A stretch of 64,000 nt of DNA from assembly GCA_030549495.1 (NCBI GenBank), contig JAUIRK010000955.1, positions 124,001-188,000 on the forward strand, read 5' to 3'. Below, in pieces: positions 44,101 to 54,671 of this stretch (its first letter is position 1; every line of letters begins with the position of its first letter). Position numbers and translations under genes: made by a program. The DNA comes from Nectonema munidae. Lineage: Eukaryota; Nematomorpha; Nectonematoida; Nectonematidae. The notes under the pieces are model-generated. The model saw only the letters and a program-made list of their open reading frames with translations, ran no database searches and was not told the DNA's origin.

Positions 44101-47100
44101 CGCGGACATTTGGGCCAATAGTCATTTAACAGAAGCACATGTGGCCGAATGCAGCTTCTAGTAGATAAAATTATTCATCACATAATTTGTGTATATAAGT
44201 TATGTATAAAACAAAATAACGCTGTTGATTTGTATTGAACAAAAATTTTGATTTGTGAATGTTAAATCAGGGTGTAGAGTGATGGATCCAGGGGATATAA
44301 TGATCAGTGATATAGAAAGAATTACCATATATTTAAATAAAATGGCTTGGTGACAATTTGTCGTTTAAAATTAATTTCAATTTTTGTTCCTAAACTTATA
44401 AGTTTGTAGTTTTTTACTAAGAAACTAAATAATTGACTGTCTATCTGACTAACTAAAAGAAGTCTCTAAAGTTTGCTTGGAAACTTGCTGGAAGTAAAGC
44501 AACGTCTGCAAAAGGTTTCAAATTGTATGCACATTTTCGGTGAAATGCCCGGTCACGGCGAAAACATTTTAATTATTTTTATCCATTTCAGATACAATTG
44601 AAGAAAACCTCAACAAGCTTATGCTAACGAAAAGTTGCAGAAAAGTCCGAAATCGAATGAAAATTCAGTCAACGAATTTCACATCCGATTTTGTAAACTG
44701 TTTTGCTGTTAGTCGCCATCTTTCCAAAAGTTCAAACACCAAGCCACAAACAAGTGATTATAATCATCATTCCACCACGGATGTCGCGAATTCATCCCAC
44801 ACTCCCCTTCCCGAATCCTCTAAGAATGAAGATAGCAAGCCAGATTTCGAACGTTTTTATTCAGCGTCACTCAGCTTCCTATCCTTGGATAATGAATTTT
44901 CCGATCTTCATAAAACTCTTTACAACTCGTATGAAAGAGAGAAGCAAAATATTCCTGTGAGGTAAGTCAGAAAAAAAACGCTAAAACAGCGCTTTGCGAA
45001 CCGCAAGGGCTTCATAACATGCTTTTAAGTGGTCCTTAATGCTTGAGGCAAAAGTTCTTTGAGACACTTTATTGCTAAATAGTAACACAAATAAGAGTTT
45101 TAGGACCTCAGCAAGAAGACTTTGCATTTGTATTATTCAATCAAAATATATTATTTAGTTATAGACATCTATATGTTTTCTATGGAAAGGAAAATTTTCA
45201 TATAAAATGCTGTATACGTTTAATATAATCATCATGCCATTGTAGCAAAAAGACAAACATAAAACATGGGATTAATATCGAAAAAAGGGTTTAGAACCAG
45301 TGCACTAAATGTACCAATCAGATGCTCTGAATTTCAGACACGTCTTTTCATTCATACTGAAAATAAATTAGCCAGAAAACTGGGTCTTAGGGAACTCTAA
45401 ATGGAAACTTCAGTCACACAAAACTTGGTCTCAACTAAGAGTCACTTTAGAAACACCGTTTTCTGAGAACGAATTTTTTAGACCTAGTTTTCCTATTTTT
45501 GTATACTTGATCAAGGTAATGTCCTATACATTTTATTTGTCTTTCTGAAGCTTTTTTTAGAAAACTTGATGATTTTTCTACATATTCCAGACTTCAATGT
45601 TCAATGTAAATTTGAGACTGCGTTTTCTCAGCGCCAAAAATATTTTTAAATTGTGTTTTTTCAATTGAAACTAAGCGCTTATCAAAATTGCACTCTTGGG
45701 TATTCCTATTAGAAAGAATTAAACAAATTTTCATGAATAAATCAAACTTTCCCTTTTGTATAAAATTGGGGTGTTTTGGTTCACTGCGCTCTATACACAT
45801 ACCTATATTTTAAAGCATAATTCGGTATAAATTAATTGTTTATGTTATAACAAATACCAGAAGCGTGTTGAATTTAAGCAAATTTAGATTTGTGAATGTT
45901 AAATCAGGGTGTAGAGTAATGGATCCAGGGGATATAATGATCAGTGATATAGAAAGAATTATTGCCATATATTTAAATAAAATGGCTTGGTGACAATTTG
46001 TCGTTTAAAATTCATTTCAATTTTTGTTCCTAAACTTATAAGTTTGTAGTTTTTACTAAGAAACCAAATAATTGACTGTCTATCTGACTAACTAAAAGAA
46101 ATAAATTTTTTATAAAAAATTATTTAAAAAAAATTGTTACAATTTCGTCTATTCGATGTTAATACCCTTAATTAGTTGAAATTTTAATTTAAGTGTTACG
46201 CCGTAAAGTGTCGAAATATGATATATCCTTGAATTGTCTACTTCATTAGTTACGTTTTCATTTGGGTAAGTTTTTTTTATTTAAAAATTCCATTCGAAAA
46301 AAGTTAAACGCAAAAGAATGAAAAACAACACTTCCTATTCTAAACCTAATTTTTCATAATTATACTAGATCATATAAATTAAGCGAAAAAAAATCTAAAA
46401 AAGTTGATCAGAATCGCTGTGCGTCCAAATAGTTAGTGTGAAATGAGTCTAATGCTATGTTTTGACTTATTATTATTAGTAGTAGTTTTTCTAAGATTAT
46501 GTCGCCATCTTTATTTTACTTTGCAGAGAGAATATAAAATTTAATAGTTAAAAGCCTGTTTTATTCTTGGAAATTTGACACATCTACCACATGATATATA
46601 AAGATATCATCTTTATATGTATATATAAAAGGGGAGACAACATTGTAAACATTTTTTTACTTTTTAAAGAATATTTACTCTGTCTATAAATGGAAAGACA
46701 TTTGCGATCTAGCTATCTTTTTGAGTGGTAATAAATTTTAGGGTATCAAATCTTAGTGTTGGAGAAGTCGAATTTAAAAGGTTCCTTAGCATTGAATCTG
46801 CATCTGTAGTGTTAAGATAGTCAAAAATGAAGCACATATTATAAACAAAGAAGGTTAAGCAATTTATTATTTACATGGCGTTCGTAATTTAGCGAAAGCT
46901 TATATCTGGAAGAAGCTTGGCAGGAATACATTAAAGTTGATGGAAGCTTGAAACTTTTGCCCACAAAGTACTCTTGCTACGAGAAGTTTAAGGCGTGCCA
47001 CTACAGCCCACTCTACGTGCATACGTCTTTCGCAAATGTTTTGCAGATTTGTGCCATTGTTGCAGAAATGAGTCTTCGCGAATTACTGCATGAAGTGCGC

Positions 47101-47133
47101 CATCTTGAAGACAATATCGTGAAAGTGTTGTGA
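41102..47133 (+). CDS. TAF1B: TAF1B/Rrn7 homologue, RNA polymerase I initiation factor
   Basis: Exons: 41102-41288, 42584-43780, 44592-44961 and 46893-47133 (stop TGA). All have GT/AG borders, with junctions in phase 1, 1 and 2. The total is 1995 bp, 664 residues (human 588). TAF1B is the TFIIB-like subunit of SL1, which recruits RNA polymerase I to rRNA promoters. Exon 1 holds the N-terminal zinc ribbon CPAC...CTDC (residues 6, 9, 23, 26). Across the first junction DSKTDGGIEWSMPEAFSFL leads into the first cyclin-like fold (VSRQADYLLKKG). Exon 2 continues with SDLIYWIYRTEFPY and IPPQDPYFVLREFARKLYLP. Exon 3 is Ser/Asn-rich and less conserved. Exon 4 ends with NVLQICAIVAEMSLRELLHE and VRHLED, as in the C-terminus of the family. 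Intron 1 contains a hAT MITE. Introns 2 and 3 share a 212-bp repeat. The assignment rests on zinc ribbon, order and length and is good but not certain. Confidence 0.85.
41508..41959. mobile_element. hAT-type MITE, copy 2 of 2, in TAF1B intron 1
   Basis: Ends CAGTGGTTCCCAACCGGGGG and AAAGGTTGGGAACCACTG, exact 8-bp duplication GGTTATAG (41500-41507 and 41960-41967), same length as the copy at 19123. Differences between the copies are scattered single bases and short A/T runs. Confidence 0.92.
42058..42195. mobile_element. Decayed TTAA MITE in TAF1B intron 1
   Basis: GGTTAACGACAAAA at the left, then GCTTGCGTTTATAAATTC, ATCATCTGCTTTACATTAG and TCTGATTATTTTGGAC. The order is as in the copy at 20662, with an A-rich expansion and no clear right end. 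Confidence 0.6.
44250..44461 (+). repeat. 212-bp repeat in TAF1B intron 2 (pair with 45887)
   Basis: From GATTTGTGAATGTTAAATC to GACTAACTAAAAGAA. It differs from the copy at 45887-46100 at only a handful of positions, is in the same orientation, and lies just upstream of exon 3. Confidence 0.88.
45887..46100 (+). repeat. Repeat in TAF1B intron 3 (pair with 44250)
   Basis: Second, nearly identical copy in direct orientation, placed downstream of exon 3, so the pair brackets that exon. The class of the repeat is unknown. Confidence 0.88.
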
Positions 47134-47168
47134 TGTATAGCGCTTCACAACTTTTGTATTTTTAAGGA

Positions 47169-47174
47169 AATAAA
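47169..47174 (+). promoter_or_regulatory. Probable polyadenylation signal of TAF1B
   Basis: AATAAA 36 bp after the TAF1B stop codon. It is the first good hexamer noticed after PIG-P, so it could serve the whole PIG-P/COX19/TAF1B group. Confidence 0.65.
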
Positions 47175-47289
47175 ATGCGCATCTTTTCTTTTCATTTGGG
47201 TGACAAAATGGAGGCGTAATTATGAAATTTGCAGTTAATACCTAACTTGAACATTATTAACTTTTCCCACCTTGTCCAAATGTGTTGTC

Positions 47290-48060
47290 CTAAGGGCCCA
47301 ATTAGAAATCTGATAGCGAGGCCCCGACTCTACATAGTAAAATTTATCGATGTTTATATTTCACATAAAAAATGGACTTTTAATGTTTGGTATAAAAAAA
47401 TTTAAGGCAATAGGGCAAATTTTAAGCAATTACATACACTCTTTTAGAAAAAGACGCCTCTAGCTTTTTTATTAGCAAAAACTTTCAAAATATTTTCAAA
47501 TAAGTTTCAAAGCTTTAGCAATCTCGCTTCCTATAGAATCATTACCAAACTGTTGATTCTTGTGACGCCGTAGACCTCAAGTATGTTTTAATTCGTTTCA
47601 GCGTTGAAAAGCCTCTTTTCCTTGATGCAACAGTTATTGCCATTGTTAAATAAGTCCTCAGGGCAATAGTAATAAAAAACTCAATTTTAGAACATAAATT
47701 TATAGATTTTGGTTGGATGTTTGTAAAAAAAAATAATTTTTTCATGTGATTTTAGAAACTTTTTTTTTTTATTTTAGAGATAAAATTTCTTTTTTGAAAT
47801 TTGAAGCTGTAGAAAACTTAAATGTTTAAAAAAGTTCCTAAAAAAGCTAAGGGAGGTGGCATAACTATAATTTACTAAATGCATCATCATGCATAATGAA
47901 TTAATATTATGAGAAAGATTATTTCATTTTACGTTTTAAGTAGTACTTTGTGTACTATTCTTGTGTGTATAATCATATAATACAGAAAAAGGCCTGCAAG
48001 CGCGGGGCCCAATTTGATAACATCGGTCAAATCGGCTTGCAACCGGCCCTGTGTACAAAT
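47290..48060 (-). mobile_element. hAT remnant with transposase C-terminus
   Basis: On the minus strand 47745-47542 reads IALRTYLTMAITVASRKRGF, then STLKRIKTYLRSTASQES. This is the conserved C-terminus of TTF-type hAT transposases (LR.YL..P.TVASAERSFSKLK.IK.YLRSTMSQERL), followed by a decayed ANKKAR stretch. GC-rich edges (AAGGGCCCAATTAG near 47291 and GGCCCTGTG near 48049) look like the ends of a shortened copy, but no clean duplication was found. Confidence 0.72.
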
Positions 48061-50510
48061 ACCCTTTTCTTGCTTTACACATGTTAAAAGTCTTCAAAAT
48101 GTGCTCGTTAAGGGGTTTAAGAAAAATTTGCTTGAAAACCTTGCCTGTCATCAGTGTAATCTATAAAAATAGAGGATTTGAAGTATTCAGAAGGAAAGAA
48201 TACCTTATTCACAAATATAAAAAGCATTGATAATATTCTTCGTATCTATAATAATACGCATAGACTTGAGGCGGAAATGAATCTCCTTTTTAGGGAAGTG
48301 TTTTTGCTGAAGAATTGAATGATCGAAAATTGATGCTTCATACTAAAGTATTATTAATCATAAAAAATTGCAGAAATAAGTTTTCGAGTATATCATCGAT
48401 TCCCTTGTTTGTTAGAAATGAAAGAAAACTTTTTAGGAGCTAGGTAGGCTATTTTCACAAATATAAATGAATAATAATACACCAAAAGGAGCATTCATTA
48501 TTTTTTCAATGTTATATACAAAGAAAAGGTTAGATGGCGTTAAAAGCAAAGATTTTCCATTTTTGTTTTATGGTATCATAAGGAAGTTAATTTTAGAAAA
48601 AAATTATTATGAATATTTGTCCATTTAATCAATAAGTGTTTTTATAAATTTACAAATTTGATGCTACTTTTTTGAACTCTATATTTGTAATAATAGTAAA
48701 GTTGACTGAACTGTGGTAATGTAGAGTCAAGTATTTTCTAGATTATTTAGAAATATACTTACTTTTTACATCTAAAATCAGAAGTTAAGAACTATAACTA
48801 ATATAATTAGTCTTAACTTTTTTCTAATTTTGTTTGTAGGTTACACTTTCAAACTGGTAAACTTTACTAACTAATTAGTAAAAAATTGGAAAAGATCGTT
48901 TAAACAAATTTTTTTTATCAGTGATGGCATTGATTTTTGTAAGATTATTTATACTCTTTAGAAATCATATTTAAAATGTCTTTATTGATAAAAAATCAAC
49001 TGAGCGAAACTTTTGTCCTGGGCAGCATCATTGACATGTTGAGGACCGTGACTGCAGATATACTCAACAAATTACCATTTTACACCTTTTTGAAATAAGT
49101 CTTTGGTAAAAAGGGCATTATAGAATATTATTTTCCAACTTTAGTTGGTTTATAAGTCAACGGAGAGAGAAAAAATCCACAGAAAAACCTTAAATGTGAA
49201 TTTTGGCTGTCAAAAAATGCCTCAGCAGTCACCAAAAAGTTAAAATTTGATAAACTAAATGAGAATTATGCTTTCAAGTAAGTCGCATGAAAAATAAAGT
49301 TTTTCTTAAACTTTGAAAAATCATATTTTTGAATGATTGCCTATGAATAGATTAGGCAGGCATAAGGGATACCACTCTTGCTATAGTCAGCAGAGCTACG
49401 TGAAAATTAATAAATTCACTAATCATATCACTTTTCTGATTTTACTCATTTCATCATACGACGTTGCAAATTATTATTAGCAAAAAATAGTCGTACTGAT
49501 CAATTCTCACCGTGTTATTCTAGTACGCAATTGAACTGACAGAATCTTTTGAAAGGATCACAACTTGCTAAATGAGTCTGTCTTCTTAAAAAGGCAGTAT
49601 TGTTGTTTAATTAAAACTACTTTGGCACTTTCAATTCCTTTTAGCACAATCGTATATTTAATCAAAAATCTTGTGCAATATCATCCTTTCAATGTATTTT
49701 TTCTCCCCTTAGTTCAACCTTAAAAATGTTCCAGGAAGATATTACTAATAGTATCTATTAGTTTTTTCTCATAACAAATAATAGTTAATGACATTTTTGT
49801 CCGTATTTCAAATTTTATTTGACATAAAAAACTAGTCTACGCTTTTCTACTGACATTTGAAACTTTCTATCAATAAATAATGTATGTATTGAATCCTGGA
49901 AAACTCTCATCCAATATAAGATTCATATAATATCATTGTTCAAAGAAAATCGTTTGGTTTGAATGTACTCTTGAAGAACTTTCTACTCGGTAAGTTATGG
50001 AACGTAATAATTGCTTTTGGGTTTTCTATGATTTGATAAAGTGTTTATCCTTCTGGTCTCATCTAAGAATTTTCATCAATGCATAGTATTCTTGAAAAGC
50101 TTGGGTTTTGTTCTTCGTATATCCTTTGCAACAATAACCATATAAACCCCCCTTTAAACTTTCATCCGAAGGATATATGAAACGCACCCATTGCATATGT
50201 AGCTTTTTTAGTTCGATACGACGATTTTCTATATCTAATCCGTTTAATTCCAAAACTTTTATACTATATCAGTTATCTTAGTTAGTAAGTTTCATTTTAT
50301 CATATAGTTTATGATAAAATAAGTTTACTTCTAAGAAAAACACACGTTTATAACACTAAGTCCGCTCTGGCTCATGATGCCAAAAAAAAAAGCTAAAAAT
50401 GCCAAGTTTGAAAACGGGACAAAAAGGATAATTTTCGTTTATAGAGAAAAGTTTTATATTTATTTAAATTATCATAATATTTTTTGTATAAAAATCAGGG
50501 TTTTGCGGCC
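48061..50510. other. Long AT-rich stretch without recognised genes
   Basis: A minus-strand frame at 50253-50059 (MELNGLDIENRRIELKKLHM...) is not recognised and probably a chance frame. A GC-richer piece near 49015-49070 (GTCCTGGGCAGCATCATTG) matched nothing known to me. Confidence 0.4.
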
Positions 50511-50514
50511 GTGA

Positions 50515-51045
50515 CTTTTTCCGGTATTCCTTTAAATACTATAAATTCTTTTCAAATCTTTTATCGAAGTTATTTTTCAAAGGTTAGTCAACCTGTATTA
50601 TCTGGTTATTTTATACAAATTTGATGGTTTCATATCTATTTTAAATTTTCCGGGTGGCCCCTAAATACTATAATTTCTTTTCAAACCATCGACAGAAGTT
50701 TTTTTTCAAAACTAACCTGTTTTATATATTTATACAAATTTGATGGATTCATATCGATTTTTTACCAGAATCCTCTGAATGTATTATTTATTTTCAAATC
50801 ATCAAAAGAAGTTTTTTTTTACAAATTTGATGGATGCATATCTATTTTTCACCGGAATCCTACAGAAAAGAGAACTTCGCTTCTAAGAAGATTCCATAAA
50901 ATTTCAAGGGATTCCGGGGGTTTCTGGTAAAAAATAGATATAAATCCATCAAATTTTTATAAAATACTCATATAAAACAGGTTAATTAACCTTTGAAAAA
51001 TAACTTCGATAAAAGATTTGAAAAGAATTTATAGTATGAGGGATT
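50515..51045. repeat. Direct repeats of about 130 bp followed by an inverted unit
   Basis: Three decaying direct units share TTATACAAATTTGATGG, then CATATCTATTTT, then AATACTATAA/TTCTTTTCAAA and GAAGTT. They begin near 50520, 50620 and 50740. From 50925 the same words run in the opposite sense (AATAGATATAAATCCATC, AACTTCGATAAAAGATTTG). The block directly precedes the piggyBac transposase remnant. Confidence 0.7.
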
Positions 51046-51059
51046 TCGGTATAAAGACA

Positions 51060-52383
51060 CACCCGGGTTTTGCTAATGAAAAACAATGGTACATGTGAGA
51101 GTCTACTCTTTTTCTAATTCATATGGCGTTTTTAGATCTGATAATCCCAAGTATTCAAATCTAATGCACTGTTATGAAAAGTTTACAATAGATAATCTTC
51201 TGGCTTACTTCGCTTCTTTGCTGTATATAGGTCAAAATGGTGACCAAAAATCAAAACTTCAGAATTATTTTCAAAATCAGGAAGTCCTTTTCTAAGAGCA
51301 AGTATAGGAAGAGATATGTTCACTCTTATACATGCTATTTTGTGCTTCGACAAAAAAGAAGAAAAAATCAAAATGACAAAATCGGTGCTATAAGATTGAT
51401 ACATGATCATTTTTATAAAGTTTTCTCGCTTTATTGGACGCCACATTCTGCCTTGACTATTGATGAACAACTTGTGTCATTTAGAGGAAGATGTAGTATG
51501 AAAGTATACGATCCCAATAAACCCGACCATTACGGCCTCAAATTTTATCATCTGAATGACTCCAAATTTTTTATTGCATGAAACCAGAAATCTATGTTAG
51601 TGGGCTTGTTAACTCTTCATACTTCTCAGCATTCAATGTGTCAAAACGACTGATTGAAAATAGTAATATTCCAAGTGGGTGTGGAATCTATACTGATCGT
51701 TTTTTCACCAGTCACGAGCTAGCAGCCTGATGTTACACAAAAAAACTGTCCTTATGTGGAACAGTCATGGCCGATAGAAGATTCGTTCCTCACTTATTCA
51801 GACCACCCTACCTGAAAGAGTTAAAATTATGCGAATGTGAAAGTAGAACGATATATACCAATATTTGTTCGTTGACTGCCTACATTCCAAGAAAGCATGC
51901 AACTAGAAATTTCAAAGTAGTATATATTTTATCATCACAACACAGAAGTGCAAGAACAAGTAACATTCACTCGAAGCCTCAAAGTTTATTATCATATAAT
52001 GAATTTAAAGAAGGCGTTGATGTTCCTAATAAGATGTTAAAAGCTTACAGGTCATATAAGCCAAACAGGCGATGGACACACGCGGTTTTCTGCAACTACC
52101 TTGACATGAGCGCACTAAATGCTTGGGTAATTGCTAAATTTAATTCTCCTGATGACTTTGTGTCCACCAAACAAAGTGGAAGGAAACTCTTTTTATGACT
52201 GAAGAGTCTATGAGAATAAGATCTTTGAATTCTGAAATACCTTCTAGTATAAAAAGTGTGTTCTTTGATTTTTCATCGCTGGAGAGCCAAACTTCTACAT
52301 CAAAAAGATCAATTTGTACTAGCAAACGTAAAAAAGTTTGTCTCTCAAATCCACAGCAAGATAATATGCGATCATTGTTTTGA
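51060..52383 (+). mobile_element. piggyBac transposase fossil
   Basis: The plus strand shows RSDNPKYSNLMHCYEKFTID, then the catalytic-domain block HSALTIDEQLVSFRGRCSMK followed by NKPDHYGLKF. Next comes GCGIYTDRFFTSHELAA, then GTVMADRRFVPHLF and a 143-codon frame with YNEFKEGVDVPNKMLKAYRS and NRRWTHAVFCNYLDMSALNA. This is the piggyBac order (TIDE...GR, TDNFFTS, G..GVD..D, RW...). The D of GVD is kept. Frame changes near 51300 and 51580 and a stop near 51729 break it. The C-terminal cysteine domain is not recognisable. Confidence 0.88.
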
Positions 52384-53030
52384 ATGATTTTTTAACGCCA
52401 TCTATTCCTTTTTTCATCAAAATCAATGAATTTATTTGTTTACAAATTAATTTTTAATACCATCATAAATTATCTGCAGCCATGGATGGAATATCTTTGT
52501 CGACTCATGACTTCACTTAGAGCTTTGCATTCAAGAACCTAAGATTTAGATCAATAGCCTTTTTCACAATTTCTTGTTATATCCAGACAAAAAGAGTATT
52601 CCAAAAAAATAAGCAAATTTTCATGTGATATTTTTTTTTATCTTTTAGCATATTTTAACTTTTAGAACCAAAAAAGTTTGAAAATTTTCCATTCATTTTG
52701 AATTCTAAATGTGGAAAACCTTTAGCAAGATTTTTATAACAATTATCGTCTACTTGAAATGTAGCAATATTATCATACTACATGAAATCAAACCTCTTTT
52801 TCCCATTCAAAAGTTTCATTACAACATTCTTCAGGGATGCCATTTTTTTTTGAAAAATTTAATTGTCATCATCAATATCACTAATATTTATGTATTATAT
52901 TCTGGTTTTAAACAATGTCAAAGTTCTTTTCTTCAAAAAAATACATTTTTTTAAGTAAATTCTGATGCTTATAATTTATGTTATTGCTTTTTATCTATAG
53001 ATATTTTTAGATTACCACTAAATTTGTAGT
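52384..53030. other. AT-rich stretch between piggyBac remnants
   Basis: Nothing recognised; chance open frames only. Confidence 0.4.
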
Positions 53031-53139
53031 GGTTGGTATAACAAAGGCTGTTCAAAATTCGTATTTTGAGAATCAGAATTCTAGAAATGGAAAAACCAGA
53101 ATCAAAGTTGTAATTAAAATATTTTGAGAATCAGAATCA

Positions 53140-53865
53140 TTGTTTAGAATCCAACCCAACTCTGGAGCATTTAGCTCACTAATATCATACAATATCCGCT
53201 CACAGTTCATTTTTAATCAAGTGCTAGCCAAATTTAGCGTATTCGAAGAATTCCTTTGTATTGATAAATCTATGCTGCCGTATTCTGTTAGAAATAGTTG
53301 TAAGCACCTTATCAAAGGAAAGCCAATAAGATTTGTGTATAAATTGTGGATTTTATCAAACAAATCTGGAATTCCTTTCCATGTTTCTGCTTATAAACGA
53401 AAATTAAGAAATTTTCTTTGTAAAAAAATTACAGAAATGCATATAAAAAATTGTTTTCAAAAATTTTCATTTGGCCTTTTATTTTTTAGTAAAAATTCCA
53501 TTCAAGGTGCAACAATTTTTACTCTTGGTCTAATATTAGCTTGGCTTAGTAAAAAAACATAATTGTAGATGTTTACAAGCGAGTTTAGCTAGCTGTGGAA
53601 AATAGATTGCTTTCGTTTCCAGTAGCTTACTGCATCATCATCTGTGTGAATCTGCTGAAATATGCAAATGGTATTTGTCATAGCTTGTTCAACACCAAAG
53701 GGCGGGTGTACATGACTACTGCCTCTAGGAATAAAAAAACCCTCTATCAGTGGTTTCTACTCTGTAAGCTGATTGTATTTGGTGCAGTCGAACTCAGATT
53801 GTCAAGAAATTCTGCTCGTTCTCCTGATGTATACCAACGAAGTTTCCATTGCTACAAATACTGAG
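53140..53865 (+). mobile_element. Second piggyBac transposase fragment, different lineage
   Basis: A 140-codon frame contains FEEFLCIDKSMLPYSVRNSC followed by KHLIKGKPIRFVYKLWILSN and GIPFHVSAYK. This is the PGBD-type pattern L.IDESMVPYFGRHS.KQ.IRGKPIRFGYK.W. The following frame (53595-53864) has a weaker match to the next region (VNLLKYANGICHSLFNTKGR). It is flanked on both sides by repeated AGAATCAGAATC/GATTCTGATT words. Only part of the catalytic domain survives. Confidence 0.8.
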
Positions 53866-54323
53866 AGAATCTGATTTTTGTGGTTCTCTAGATCTGATTT
53901 TGCGTTTCTTTAACGATTATGGTTCTGATTACGATTTTAGGAATTTCTATGATTCAGATTATGCTTATAATCGGAAACTATTCTCAACAAATTGAAGGAT
54001 ACATACTCTTTAATTACGTGTTTACGAAATGAGAAACGAAAAGGGGGACCAATTATTTTTCAACGCGCTTGATCCCAGGAAAAGCAACCAAAAATCAAGA
54101 TACCGACTGTGTCATTCAACCACCTGGGGACCTGAATTTTCAAGTCTAGTGAAGATTGCTTCTTCGGAAGTTAAATGCTGAATGGCATCAAATTAAAAAA
54201 GGAACAGTATTATTCTTCTGTAAAAATTTATTTTAATACTAATCAAACGATAAACATGGAATATGGGACAAGGAGAAACCAGAGCTATAAAAGTAATAAG
54301 AAATGAATTTTATTAAAAAAGAA

Positions 54324-54472
54324 GAATCAAAAGGTAAAGGCACGACGGGGTGTTTTCATCGAGAAGACACAGTTGTGCTGCTTGTATCGAATTATGGAGA
54401 AAGGATGCTTGATGCGGTATCGAACCCAAGACCTTGAGTTATCGAAACTTAGTATTTAACCAACCTTACTCA
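54324..54472 (-). mobile_element. SINE, CAAGCGGCGC family, minus strand
   Basis: The inverse of the family order: GGTGTTTTCATCGAGAAG, then a diverged CGGCGC tail (CAGTTGTGCTGCTTGTATCG), then CGGTATCGAACCCAAGACC (B box) and ACTTAGTATTTAACCAACC. Confidence 0.78.
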
Positions 54473-54671
54473 AGATTGAAATAAAGTAAATTATAAATTT
54501 ATTCTATATAATAGTAATTGTCTGTACACAATTTTATGTATAAATATTTGTGAACAAAATTTAAAAATAAAGAATTTTTTGATAAAAAACAAAGAATTTC
54601 ACAATACTTATTTGTAGGAACTATTAAATAGTCATATGTTTGTAAATAAAAGTATATTTAGGATCACAATT

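Noticed and set aside
50059-50253. 64-codon minus-strand frame (MELNGLDIENRRIELKK...)
   Set aside because: No recognised motif or neighbouring exon. Possibly a transposon scrap, but not supportable.
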